From Selenomonadales bacterium (GTDB taxonomy: Bacteria > Bacillota > Negativicutes > Sporomusales > UBA7701): 64,000 nt of DNA. Numbering within the stretch: position 1 is the stretch's first letter; each line of letters opens with the position of its first letter. Both the position numbers and the translations under genes were made by a program. Below, piece by piece: positions 8,170 to 14,901 of this stretch. The notes under the pieces were generated by a model that saw only the letters and a list, made by a program, of their open reading frames with translations, did no database searches and was not told the origin of the DNA. Location: assembly GCA_018434945.1 (NCBI GenBank), contig JAHDOI010000038.1, forward strand, positions 20,502-84,501, written 5' to 3'.

Positions 8170-8280
8170 CGATAAAGCCCCATCTGCGTTGTTACGACTG
8201 CGTTTGCATGCTCGCGTACGTTCCAGTACGCGTCGCGGCGCAAGCCTCGTCGTGCCTAGCATCTGGGGCTTTCTAGGCTG
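8170..8280. repeat. Dispersed palindromic repeat, copy B
   Basis: Blocks shared with the other copies are AAGCCCCATCTGCG on the left, CGCGTACG..AGTACGCG in the centre, and GCATCTGGGGCTTTC on the right. Outer arms GCC(G)/GGC extend the stem. It sits 3' of the CDF gene, where it may act as its transcription end structure. Confidence 0.8.
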
Positions 8281-8287
8281 GCTCGGC

Positions 8288-8323
8288 CATTCTTAAAATA
8301 AAAATGCGCGCCTTCAGGCGCGC
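8288..8323 (-). terminator. Terminator of the proline-rich hypothetical gene
   Basis: On the minus strand GCGCGCCTGAAGGCGCGC (8306-8323) forms a 7-bp GC stem followed by ATTTTTATTTT. It starts 1 base after the stop codon at 8325-8327. Confidence 0.85.
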
Positions 8324-8324
8324 T

Positions 8325-9005
8325 TTATCTCTTCAGCCGGCGCGGCCGCATCGGGTTGCAGTCGCGGCGCGGCGCGTGGCCCCGCGTTTTTTTCTCGGCT
8401 CCCGCCAGCAGATCCTCTGCTTCGGCGACCGCCTCGGATACATCGGCCGCCTCGCCGACCCCGCCGGCGACCGGCACGAAGCAGGGCGGCGCGAACGGCG
8501 GATCGGGCGGGATAGGCGGCGGAGGCGGCGGAGGGGGAGTGAAGAACGAGGTCGCGAAATCGTATGGCGGCCCGCCCGGCGGCGTGCAGGACGGCACCGG
8601 CCCGACTCCCCGCAGGCGGTCCTGCGCCCGGCGCACCACCTCGAGCACGAGTATCTCCTCGGCGACCATGTGCGGCGCGTCCGCGGCATCGAACCTATTG
8701 GCCAGCAGCCGGAAAATATCCACAGGTGCGCAGGTCACAGCAAGAAACTCGCTGCTGAACGCAATCTTGCAGCACAGCAGATCGATGAGGATATCGATCA
8801 GCACCCCGCTGCGGTCGAATCTTTCGATCGACCTGGCGACCGCGTCGGGTGTGACCCCCCCGATGCGCTTGGTCTCCTCCGCCGACCCGACCAGCAGGCG
8901 GTGGGCATTGACCAGCGAAACGTATGTCGGCACGATGGCGTTCACATCGGCGAGAATAGTGTCGATGATCGTCTGGGAAACAACATCGGTCGAAGTAGTC
9001 GCCAC
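8325..9005 (-). CDS. Hypothetical protein with C-terminal proline-rich stretch
   Basis: A 226-residue protein I do not recognise. Residues 1-120 look like a helical globular domain (ADVNAIVPTYVSLVNAHRLL, then FDRSGVLIDILIDLLCCKIAF). A Pro/Phe-rich segment follows at ~140-185, with a run of nine prolines, and the tail is Arg-rich. No signal peptide or clear membrane span is seen. The GTG start has GGAGGCGG 7 bases upstream, and a strong terminator follows the stop. These signals favour the minus strand over an equally long plus-strand frame (8356-9024). It is monocistronic and divergent from selD. Confidence 0.6.
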   Translation of the reverse strand: MATTSTDVVSQTIIDTILADVNAIVPTYVSLVNAHRLLVGSAEETKRIGGVTPDAVARSIERFDRSGVLIDILIDLLCCKIAFSSEFLAVTCAPVDIFRLLANRFDAADAPHMVAEEILVLEVVRRAQDRLRGVGPVPSCTPPGGPPYDFATSFFTPPPPPPPPIPPDPPFAPPCFVPVAGGVGEAADVSEAVAEAEDLLAGAEKKTRGHAPRRDCNPMRPRRLKR

Positions 9006-9143
9006 ACCGTCCGCCTCCTGCTAATCGACTACAACCATTGTATGCGCGGGACAGGAAAAAGGATTTTAATGCCCGCTAGTATAAATAACAGTGGGGAGAG
9101 GCAATAATTGCCTTAGCCGAAACCACCGGAAGGGGGGAAGAAA

Positions 9144-10172
9144 ATGGTCAAACTTACCCAATACACAAAAAGCGGCGGCTGAGCGGCCAAGATCGGGCCT
9201 GGAGCCCTGGCGCACGTGCTGCGCCACCTACCGCAAAGCAATGACCCGCGTCTTTTGGTCGGCACCGCCACCGCCGACGACGCCGGCGTGTATCGGCTCG
9301 ACGACCACACCGCCCTCATTCTGACGGTGGACTTCTTCACACCGATTGTCGACGATCCGTACACCTTCGGCCAAATCGCCGCCGCCAACGCCCTCAGCGA
9401 CGTCTACGCCATGGGCGGGCGGCCGCTTACCGCGCTCAACATCGTCGCCTTCCCGGCCTGCGACCTTGAAGGTGACACGCTTCCCGCCATCCTGCGGGGC
9501 GGTTGGGACAAAGTCACCGAAGCCGGCGCCATCATCGCCGGCGGCCACACGATCGACGATCCTGAACCCAAATACGGCCTCAGCGTCACTGGCCTCGTCC
9601 ACCCGGAAAAAATCTGGACGAACGCCGGCGCCCGCCCGGGAGACGCCCTAGTCCTCACAAAACCTCTCGGCACCGGCATCCTCGCCACCGCCGCCAAGGC
9701 CGACCTCTACCCCGCCGGCGTCGCCGCCTCCATCCAGACCATGACCACTCTCAACGCCAAAGCGGCTCAAGCCGCGACCGGCTTCACCATCCACGCCTGC
9801 ACCGACATCACCGGCTTCGGTCTCCTCGGCCACATTTTCGAAATGACCTCAGCCAGCGGTACCAGAGCCGAGATCGCCAGCGCCGCCCTGCCGCTGCTGC
9901 CCGACGCCGCGGACGCGGCCGCCATGGGCCTCGTTCCGGCGGGCGCTTACACAAACCGCGGCTACCTGACCGCCGTCGATTTTGCCGCCGGCGTGTCCGA
10001 AAAACTCCGCGACCTGTGCTTCGACCCGCAGACCTCCGGCGGTCTGCTGTTCGCCCTGCCGGCGGCCGAGGCCGACGCGCTGCTGGCTGCCCTGAAAAGC
10101 GCGGGGGTCAGCCATGCCGCCCGCATCGGCCACATACTCGCCCAAGGAAGAGGGGAAATCCATGTCTACTGA
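9144..10172 (+). CDS. selD: Selenide, water dikinase (selenophosphate synthetase), selenocysteine-containing
   Basis: SelD makes selenophosphate from selenide and ATP for selenoprotein and seleno-tRNA synthesis. The frame starts at ATG 9144 (AAGGGGGGAAG upstream) and contains an in-frame TGA at 9180-9182, codon 13, in the context KSGG-U-AAKIGPGAL. This is exactly where SelD has its catalytic Cys or Sec, followed by the essential Lys. Downstream are DDAGVYRL, NALSDVYAMGG, AGGHTI and DPQTSGGLLF, all SelD hallmarks. Total length is 342 residues including Sec. An automatic call would start at 9216 and lose the active site. It overlaps yedF by 11 bp and heads the selenium operon. Confidence 0.93.
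9183..9212 (+). promoter_or_regulatory. Probable bacterial SECIS element in selD
   Basis: Directly after the UGA at 9180, GGGC-CTGGA-GCCC (9195-9207) forms a hairpin. It is extended by CCA/TGG (9187-9189 with 9208-9210) around a bulge. The G's of the loop lie about 17-20 nt past the UGA, in the range used by bacterial SECIS hairpins to recruit SelB. Confidence 0.65.
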
Positions 10173-10764
10173 TATCGACGCCCGCGGTCTGGCCTGTCCG
10201 CAGCCGGTCATCGCCACCAAAAAAGCGCTCGACGCCATCGCCGACGGCGTTGTCACCACAATCGTCGACAATGCCGCCGCCAAGGAAAACGTCGTCAAAT
10301 TCGCCGCCGCCAGCGGCTGTGGCGTCAGCGTCGAGGAACAGGGCGGCCACTACCGCATCCGCATAACAAAAGGAGCGCCCGTTGCCGCCGACAAAAGCGG
10401 CCCGGGCGACCGCCCCGACGGTCGCCCGACAGGCGACACCGTCTACCTGATCACCAAAGACACCCTCGGCCACGGCAGCGACGATCTTGGCGCCATCCTC
10501 ACGAAATCATTCTTCTACACCGTCCGCGAAAGTCAGCCGCTGCCCAAAGCCATCCTCTTCATCAACGGCGGCGTGCGCCTGTCGGTCGCCGGCTCGCCCG
10601 TACTCGACCACCTCCGCGCCCTCGCCGCCGCCGGCGTCACCGTGCTGTCCTGCGGCACCTGTCTAGACTTCTTCGGACTCAAAGACGAACTCGCCGTCGG
10701 CGGCGTTACCAACATGTATACCATCCTCGACCATCTGACCGCCGGCAAAGCCATTACCCTGTGA
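10162..10764 (+). CDS. yedF: YedF-type selenium metabolism protein (TusA-like plus DsrE-like)
   Basis: A 200-residue cytoplasmic protein. Residues 1-72 are a TusA/SirA fold with the motif GLACPQPVIATKKAL. Residues ~90-200 are a DsrE-like domain with VLSCGTCLDFFGLKDEL. This two-domain layout is the family found next to selD in selenium-using Firmicutes. It is thought to handle persulfide or selenium transfer, but the reaction is unproven. ATG 10162 has GGAAGAGGGG upstream and lies inside the 3' end of selD, so translation is coupled. Confidence 0.88.
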   Translation: MSTDIDARGLACPQPVIATKKALDAIADGVVTTIVDNAAAKENVVKFAAASGCGVSVEEQGGHYRIRITKGAPVAADKSGPGDRPDGRPTGDTVYLITKDTLGHGSDDLGAILTKSFFYTVRESQPLPKAILFINGGVRLSVAGSPVLDHLRALAAAGVTVLSCGTCLDFFGLKDELAVGGVTNMYTILDHLTAGKAITL

Positions 10765-10765
10765 G

Positions 10766-11044
10766 GTGACCGACACGGATAAACAGTACGACCTTCTGTT
10801 CTCGTTCATATCCATTCACGACGCCGTCCGGGCCGAGCACCTCTTCGCCGCGGCCGGGATCAAGGCGGTGTCCCGCCCCACCCCGCGGGAGATCGACCTA
10901 AGTTGCGGGAACAGCCTGCTGCTGGCGGCAGCCGACCGCGAAGCCGCCCTTGCTGTCCTGAGGGGCAACGCGGCCCGTTGGGGCAAGCTCTACCGCCACG
11001 TATCAGCCCGCGTCTGGGAAAAAATCAGCGAATACGAGGAGTAA
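10766..11044 (+). CDS. DUF3343 protein, putative Se/S carrier
   Basis: A 92-residue protein beginning with a hydrophobic beta strand (YDLLFSFISIHDAVRAEHLF) and carrying IDLSCGNSLLL near residue 47, the conserved Cys position of DUF3343. Such proteins are frequent partners of selD and yedF and are proposed to be small carriers of reduced selenium or sulfur. GTG 10766 follows the yedF stop by one base. Confidence 0.78.
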   Translation: MTDTDKQYDLLFSFISIHDAVRAEHLFAAAGIKAVSRPTPREIDLSCGNSLLLAAADREAALAVLRGNAARWGKLYRHVSARVWEKISEYEE

Positions 11045-11046
11045 GC

Positions 11047-11877
11047 ATGGAGAGCATATTCGAAACCGACCTGCTGTACGTCTTCGGGTACAAAGGCGCG
11101 CGCATAATCGCAATAATAATCGTCGCCGCCGTCATCGGGCGCCTGAGCGGCCTGATCGTCGACCGCCTCTTCCACCCCCCCGACGGCGCGAAGAAGTTCC
11201 TAGAGGAAAAGCGAGCCCGCACCTTAAGCGCCCTGCTCAAAACCATTATCCGCTACACGCTCTACTTCCTGGCCGCCATCCTCATTATGCAGGAATTCAG
11301 CATCGACACCACCTCCATCATTGCCGGCGCGGGCGTCATCGGCCTCGCCCTGGGCGTCGGCGCCCAGAGTCTCGTCAAAGACTTCATAACCGGCTTTTTC
11401 ATCATCTTCGAAGACCAGTTCGCCGTCGGCGACTACATCGTCAGCGATACAATGTCCGGCACCGTTGAAGAACTGACATTCCGGGTCACCAAACTGCGCG
11501 ACGCCAGCGGCGTTCTCCACATCATCCCCAACAGCGCCATCTCCCGCGTCAGCAACTACACCCGCGGCCAGATGCAGGCGGTCATCAACATCCCCATATC
11601 ATACGAGGCCGATATCGACAAGGTCATTGCCCTTCTCGGCGAGGCGGCGCGCGAAATCGCCCGCATGCCGGAAGTGCAGGACGGCCCGAAGGTCATCGGC
11701 GTCGTCGATCTCCGCCCTGGCGAAGTCATCGTGCGGGTTGTGGCCAAAACCGTACCCCTTGAACAGGTCAAGGTCGAAGCAGCCTTCCGTCACAAGGCCA
11801 AAGTGCTGCTCGATCAGGCCAAGATACCGGCACCGGCGCTGTCGCTGACGCCTGTGAGGCAGGAGGGAAAAGCATGA
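11047..11877 (+). CDS. mscS: Small-conductance mechanosensitive channel (MscS family)
   Basis: A 276-residue membrane protein. Hydrophobic segments lie near 15-38, 62-82 and 88-110. The pore helix and following beta domain are recognisable (AGVIGLALGVGAQSLVKDFI, IFEDQFAVGDYI, and IPNSAISRVSNYTRG). It opens under membrane tension to relieve hypo-osmotic shock. ATG 11047 has GAGGAG 5 bases upstream. The frame is open back to 10903, but that part overlaps the DUF3343 gene. The stop overlaps the next ATG. Confidence 0.93.
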   Translation: MESIFETDLLYVFGYKGARIIAIIIVAAVIGRLSGLIVDRLFHPPDGAKKFLEEKRARTLSALLKTIIRYTLYFLAAILIMQEFSIDTTSIIAGAGVIGLALGVGAQSLVKDFITGFFIIFEDQFAVGDYIVSDTMSGTVEELTFRVTKLRDASGVLHIIPNSAISRVSNYTRGQMQAVINIPISYEADIDKVIALLGEAAREIARMPEVQDGPKVIGVVDLRPGEVIVRVVAKTVPLEQVKVEAAFRHKAKVLLDQAKIPAPALSLTPVRQEGKA

Positions 11878-12077
11878 TCGTCCGCTACGAAGTCGGCGAC
11901 ATCGTCAAAATGAAAAAAGCCCACCCCTGTGGCTCCGACCAGTGGGAGATAACCCGCACAGGCATCGACTTCGGCCTCAAATGCCTCGGCTGCGGCCGCC
12001 GGGTCATGGTCGCCCGCCCCAAATTCGAGAAAGCGGTAAAAAACATCGTACCCCGCCAGGACGGGCAGCCGAAGTGA
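11874..12077 (+). CDS. DUF951 family small protein
   Basis: A 67-residue protein with VGDIVKMKKAHPCGSDQWEI and GLKCLGCGRRVMVAR, the full signature of DUF951. Three cysteines, one in HPCG and two in CLGC, suggest a small metal-binding fold. The family usually sits near mscS or ychF in Firmicutes, as here. ATG 11874 overlaps the mscS stop (ATGA). Function unknown. Confidence 0.88.
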   Translation: MIVRYEVGDIVKMKKAHPCGSDQWEITRTGIDFGLKCLGCGRRVMVARPKFEKAVKNIVPRQDGQPK

Positions 12078-12094
12078 ACCGCCGGCCGAGCCTA

Positions 12095-12124
12095 TTGACG
12101 GCCCTGGTCAGCGCCGGGTATAAT
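12095..12124 (+). promoter_or_regulatory. Promoter of the ZTP-riboswitch transcript
   Basis: TTGACG (12095-12100), an 18-bp spacer and TATAAT (12119-12124). The start point near 12131 places the aptamer at the 5' end of the RNA. Confidence 0.75.
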
Positions 12125-12144
12125 ATTTTCATAATCTCATACCC

Positions 12145-12242
12145 CAATACGGAACTGGCGGATTAGTGGAATCAACCACGGGGAACCGTATTGCAGACAG
12201 CCGACCGCCTGGGCAGGATACCTTCGGCCCAGGCGTTTTCAT
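12145..12242 (+). promoter_or_regulatory. ZTP (pfl-motif) riboswitch with terminator expression platform
   Basis: The outer helix is a perfect 8 bp, CAATACGG (12145-12152) with CCGTATTG (12186-12193). It encloses AACTGGCGGA, a GTGG..CCAC hairpin and CGGGGAA. It is followed by the conserved CCGCCTGGGC (12205-12214). This order is the pfl/ZTP aptamer, which senses ZTP/ZMP (AICAR nucleotides), a sign of low 10-formyl-folate. The segment CGCCTGGGC also pairs with GCCCAGGCG (12227-12235) to make a terminator followed by TTTT, giving the usual ON-switch logic. The first gene downstream is not a known folate or purine gene. Confidence 0.85.
12206..12242 (+). terminator. Terminator of the ZTP riboswitch
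   Basis: A 9-bp stem CGCCTGGGC/GCCCAGGCG (12206-12235) is followed by TTTTCATTT. Its 5' arm is also needed for the aptamer pseudoknot, so the two folds exclude each other. Confidence 0.8.
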
Positions 12243-12310
12243 TTGTCATTTTCCGTCGCCGGGTCGCACGAGGTATCTTTCTTGCATCATAAATCAGAGG
12301 AGGATGCCAC

Positions 12311-12544
12311 ATGCTCACAACCTGCCCGGAATGCGGAAAGTACACCCTCGAAACTCCCTGCTACCAGTGCCTCGCCGCCGAACGAGACCGTTACCGCCGC
12401 CTGGCCGGCGCCAGCGTCGCCACCCTTACCGGAGAACGCGACAAGTACAAGCGTCTTTACGAAATGGCGATGGATGCCTGCCCGCGCTGTCGGGAAAACT
12501 GCGCCATCCGTCGCCTCAGCGCCCCCCAAGCCGTCGGCGAATGA
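12311..12544 (+). CDS. Small Cys-rich (zinc-ribbon-like) protein under the ZTP riboswitch
   Basis: A 77-residue protein with TCPECGKYTLETPCYQCLA at the N-terminus (C-x2-C, then C-x2-C) and DACPRCRENC near the end. In between lies a basic helix (AAERDRYRRL..ERDKYKRLYE). Eight Cys in pairs suggest one or two zinc sites. ATG 12311 follows AGGAGG by 6 bases. It is the first gene after the ZTP riboswitch terminator and precedes ychF, which has its own promoter. I know no function. By its control it could act in the response to folate or purine limitation, or on ribosomes. Confidence 0.75.
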   Translation: MLTTCPECGKYTLETPCYQCLAAERDRYRRLAGASVATLTGERDKYKRLYEMAMDACPRCRENCAIRRLSAPQAVGE

Positions 12545-12547
12545 CTA

Positions 12548-12576
12548 TTGCATTCTTGATGGGGATATTCTACAAT
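12548..12576 (+). promoter_or_regulatory. Promoter of ychF
   Basis: TTGCAT (12548-12553), a 17-bp spacer and TACAAT (12571-12576), starting inside the 3' end of the preceding gene region. Confidence 0.55.
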
Positions 12577-12595
12577 TAACTGAGAAAAAAACGCA

Positions 12596-12619
12596 GAGGC
12601 TGTCTTTTATGACAGCCTC
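12596..12619 (+). promoter_or_regulatory. Hairpin in the ychF leader
   Basis: A perfect 9-bp stem GAGGCTGTC/GACAGCCTC with loop TTTTAT lies 22 bases before the ychF ATG. It has no U-tract on this strand, so it is not a plus-strand terminator. On the minus strand it is followed by a T run. It could stabilise or control the ychF mRNA. Confidence 0.5.
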
Positions 12620-12640
12620 CAAAGTTAAGGTGGAATATAC

Positions 12641-13747
12641 ATGAGCACCAATCTTGAAGTAGGCATCCTCGGCCTCCCCAACGTCGGCAAAACCACCCTT
12701 TTCAACGCCCTCACCAAGGCCGGGGTCGCCGTATCCAGTTTCGTCTCCGGGGCCATCGAGCCCAACGTCGGCGTCGTCGATGTGCCCGACTCGCGCCTGG
12801 CTGCCCTCGCCGCCATGTACAAACCCAAAAAGATCACCCCCACGAAAATGCAGTTCGTCGACATTGCCGGCCTCGGCCAGGGTGCGTCGAAAGGCGCCGG
12901 CCTCGGCAACAAATTCCTCTCCCACATCCGGCAGGTCGACGCCGTCATCGAAGTCGTCCGCTGCTTCTCCGACCCCGGCGTCATGAACGCCGACAGTGAG
13001 CCCGACCCGCTCGCCGACATCGAAATACTCAACACCGAGCTCTGCCTCGCCGACATCGAGACCCTCGAAAAACGCGCCGAACGGCTGCAGAAAATGGCCA
13101 AAAGCGGCGACAAGCGGGCTCAGGACGAACTCGAACTCGCCGCGCGCCTCAAGGCCTCCCTCGAGGAAATCATCCCCGCCCGCCAGGTTATCGCCAGCGA
13201 GGACGAAATCGCCCTTGTGCGCGAGCTCAACCTTCTCACCCTCAAACCCATCCTTTTTGTCGCCAACATCAACGAAGCCGACGCCGCCGACCCGGATGCC
13301 AGCCCACACGTCAAGGCTGTCAAGGAATACGCCGCCAAGGCGGGGGCGGAGGCCATCGCCGTCTGCGCCAAACTCGAAGCCGAGATTGCCGAACTGTCGG
13401 ACGAGGAAGCGGCCACCTTCCTGGGCGAAATGGGCCTCAGCGAAGCCAGCCTCGACAAAGTAATCCGCGCCAGCTACAAACTCCTTGGCCTCATCACCTT
13501 CCTCACCGCCGGCGAGCCCGAGGTGCGCGCCTGGACCATCAGCCGCGGCACAAAGGCCCAGAAGGCGGCCGGCAAAATCCACAGCGACATCGAGCGCGGC
13601 TTCATCCGCGCCGAGCTCGTCGCCTACACCGACCTCATGGCCGCCGGCAGTTTCAACGCCGCCAAAGACAAGGGCCTCGTCCGTCTGGAGGGGAAAGAGT
13701 ATATTATGCAGGACGGCGACGTGGTCCACTTCCGCTTCAACGTATAA
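12641..13747 (+). CDS. ychF: Redox-regulated ATPase YchF (Obg family)
   Basis: A 368-residue protein of full YchF length. The G1 motif is GLPNVGKTTLFNAL (residues 10-23). The FVDIAGLGQGASKGAGLGN switch is near 75 and the helical hairpin domain spans ~140-200. NINEAD replaces the GTPase NKxD motif, as in this ATP-preferring family. The C-terminal TGS domain (LITFLTAGEPEVRAWTI, then YIMQDGDVVHFRFNV) is intact. It binds ribosomes and hydrolyses ATP; it is linked to stress responses and translation fidelity. It has its own promoter and leader hairpin. Confidence 0.95.
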   Translation: MSTNLEVGILGLPNVGKTTLFNALTKAGVAVSSFVSGAIEPNVGVVDVPDSRLAALAAMYKPKKITPTKMQFVDIAGLGQGASKGAGLGNKFLSHIRQVDAVIEVVRCFSDPGVMNADSEPDPLADIEILNTELCLADIETLEKRAERLQKMAKSGDKRAQDELELAARLKASLEEIIPARQVIASEDEIALVRELNLLTLKPILFVANINEADAADPDASPHVKAVKEYAAKAGAEAIAVCAKLEAEIAELSDEEAATFLGEMGLSEASLDKVIRASYKLLGLITFLTAGEPEVRAWTISRGTKAQKAAGKIHSDIERGFIRAELVAYTDLMAAGSFNAAKDKGLVRLEGKEYIMQDGDVVHFRFNV

Positions 13748-13755
13748 GCTGCGGC

Positions 13756-13874
13756 CGTTGATAAGGCCCCGTCTGCGTTGTTAGCCCTGCGGGCGCTCCC
13801 TGCGACGTACGCCCCCAAGTACGCCTCCGGTCGCGCCCTTGGTCTGCCTAGCATCCGGGACCTTCTGAACAGCC
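13756..13874. repeat. Dispersed palindromic repeat, copy C
   Basis: Left arm ATAAGGCCCCGTCTGCGTTG, centre GACGTACG..AAGTACGCC, right arm CTGCCTAGCATCCGGGACCTT. It has more mismatches than copies D and E. It lies directly after ychF and before that gene's terminator. Confidence 0.75.
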
Positions 13875-13921
13875 TCGCGTCTGCTTTTAGTGCGCCAAGC
13901 GCTCTTCTCTCTCTCTCACAA

Positions 13922-13950
13922 AACGGGGCCACACGGCCTCGTTTTTACAT
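13922..13950 (+). terminator. Terminator after ychF
   Basis: AACGGGGCC/GGCCTCGTT stem with an ACAC loop, followed by TTTTACATTTCC. Confidence 0.75.
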
Positions 13951-13970
13951 TTCCTTCTCTCCTGCGCCTG

Positions 13971-14065
13971 CATAGTAACAAAGAATTTTTTGTTTATACC
14001 AAGTCGTTGCGACAAAACATTGTTCCAACCGACACATAGTAACAAGTAAATTTGTGCTTACACCA
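13971..14065. repeat. Pair of imperfect 31-bp direct repeats upstream of rpsF
   Basis: CATAGTAACAA...TACCA at 13971-14001 and CATAGTAACAA...ACACCA at 14035-14065 share 11 identical bases at the start and most of the end, with AT-rich middles. The centre-to-centre distance is 64 bp. They lie about 60-150 bp upstream of the rpsF promoter and could be binding sites for a regulator. Confidence 0.5.
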
Positions 14066-14098
14066 TGAAAGTGACCGAAAATAGTTGAGCGTGCTTTC

Positions 14099-14128
14099 TT
14101 GCATTACCGACGAATTAGGTGCTATAAT
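14099..14128 (+). promoter_or_regulatory. Promoter of rpsF-ssb-rpsR
   Basis: TTGCAT (14099-14104), an 18-bp spacer and TATAAT (14123-14128). The transcript would begin near 14135. Confidence 0.65.
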
Positions 14129-14149
14129 ATACTGGTCTAATGAGACAGG

Positions 14150-14215
14150 TTTCAAATTCTATATTTGAACCTTCCCTGCTCCCTTACGGGGGCCGAAAGT
14201 CCAAAGGAGGAGGTG
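14150..14215 (+). promoter_or_regulatory. Putative S6:S18 autoregulatory leader of rpsF
   Basis: The 5' leader contains TTCAAAT..ATTTGAA (14151-14170) and then a GC-rich stretch GGGGGCCGAAAGTCC just before the ribosome site. Known S6:S18-binding leaders present a CCG triplet in a bulge near the start of rpsF, and the CCGAAAG here would suit. This match is by eye only. Confidence 0.4.
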
Positions 14216-14220
14216 GTTTC

Positions 14221-14505
14221 ATGAAGAAGTATGAAGTCATGTACATCGTGAAGCCGGCGGAAGAAGAGGCTGTCGAGGCGGTTGTCGCCAAATTCGAGAA
14301 CCTCATCAAAAACAACGGCGGCACGATCGACAAGGTCGACCGCTGGGGCAAACGTCGCCTGGCGTTCGAACTCAAAGACTTCAACGAAGGGATTTACTTC
14401 GTAGTCTACTTCACCGCCCCGGCCGGCGTTGTCGCCGAGCTTGAGCGCGTGATGAAGATTACCGACGAAATCCTGCGCCACATGGTGGTCAAACAAGAAG
14501 ATTAG
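14221..14505 (+). CDS. rpsF: 30S ribosomal protein S6
   Basis: A 94-95-residue S6 with the usual beginning MKKYEVMYIVKP and a conserved middle (GGTIDKVDRWGKRRLAFELKD). The ATG at 14221 follows AAAGGAGGAGG. The frame is open back to 14140, but that segment is the leader RNA. S6 binds S18 and 16S rRNA in the platform of the small subunit. It is the first gene of rpsF-ssb-rpsR. Confidence 0.97.
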   Translation: MKKYEVMYIVKPAEEEAVEAVVAKFENLIKNNGGTIDKVDRWGKRRLAFELKDFNEGIYFVVYFTAPAGVVAELERVMKITDEILRHMVVKQED

Positions 14506-14520
14506 GCCAGGAGGATAGCT

Positions 14521-14901
14521 ATGAACAAGGTCATTCTGGTCGGACGTCTCGCCCAGGACCCGGAAGTGCGCTACACCCAAAGCGGCAAAGCGGTCGCGTC
14601 GTTCACCATCGCCGTCAACCGGTTCGCCGGCGGCGGACAGAAGGAAGCCGACTTCATCCCGATCGTCGCCTGGGAAAAGCTCGCCGAGACCTGCGGCAAC
14701 AACCTCACCAAGGGTCAGCGCGTTCTCGTCGAAGGCCGCCTGCAGATCCGCTCCTACGAAACGAATGACGGGCAGAAGCGCCGCGTAGCGGAAGTCATCG
14801 CCCAGAACATCGAGTTTCTTGAGCGCAAGCAGCAGACCGAAGACAAGGAAGCCACCCCGTTTGGCGGTCAGGTATTTCCGGAAGAAGAAATTCCTTTCTG
14901 A
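14521..14901 (+). CDS. ssb: Single-stranded DNA-binding protein
   Basis: A 126-residue SSB. The OB-fold occupies residues 1-105 (MNKVILVGRLAQDPEVRYTQ, then FIPIVAWEKLAETCGNNLTKG). A short linker follows, and the acidic tip EEEIPF docks replication and repair partners. AGGAGG lies upstream of ATG 14521. It coats single-stranded DNA during replication, repair and recombination. The stop codon TGA (14899-14901) is followed at once by the group II intron. Confidence 0.97.
   Translation: MNKVILVGRLAQDPEVRYTQSGKAVASFTIAVNRFAGGGQKEADFIPIVAWEKLAETCGNNLTKGQRVLVEGRLQIRSYETNDGQKRRVAEVIAQNIEFLERKQQTEDKEATPFGGQVFPEEEIPF

Noticed and set aside
8356..9024. Plus-strand frame of 222 codons over the proline-rich gene
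   Set aside because: It has no ribosome site. The minus strand has GGAGGCGG before its start and a strong terminator after its stop.
12545..13729. Minus-strand frame of 394 codons opposite ychF
   Set aside because: It is a codon-bias shadow; ychF has all family motifs, and the antisense product is Gly/Asp/Val-rich without domains.
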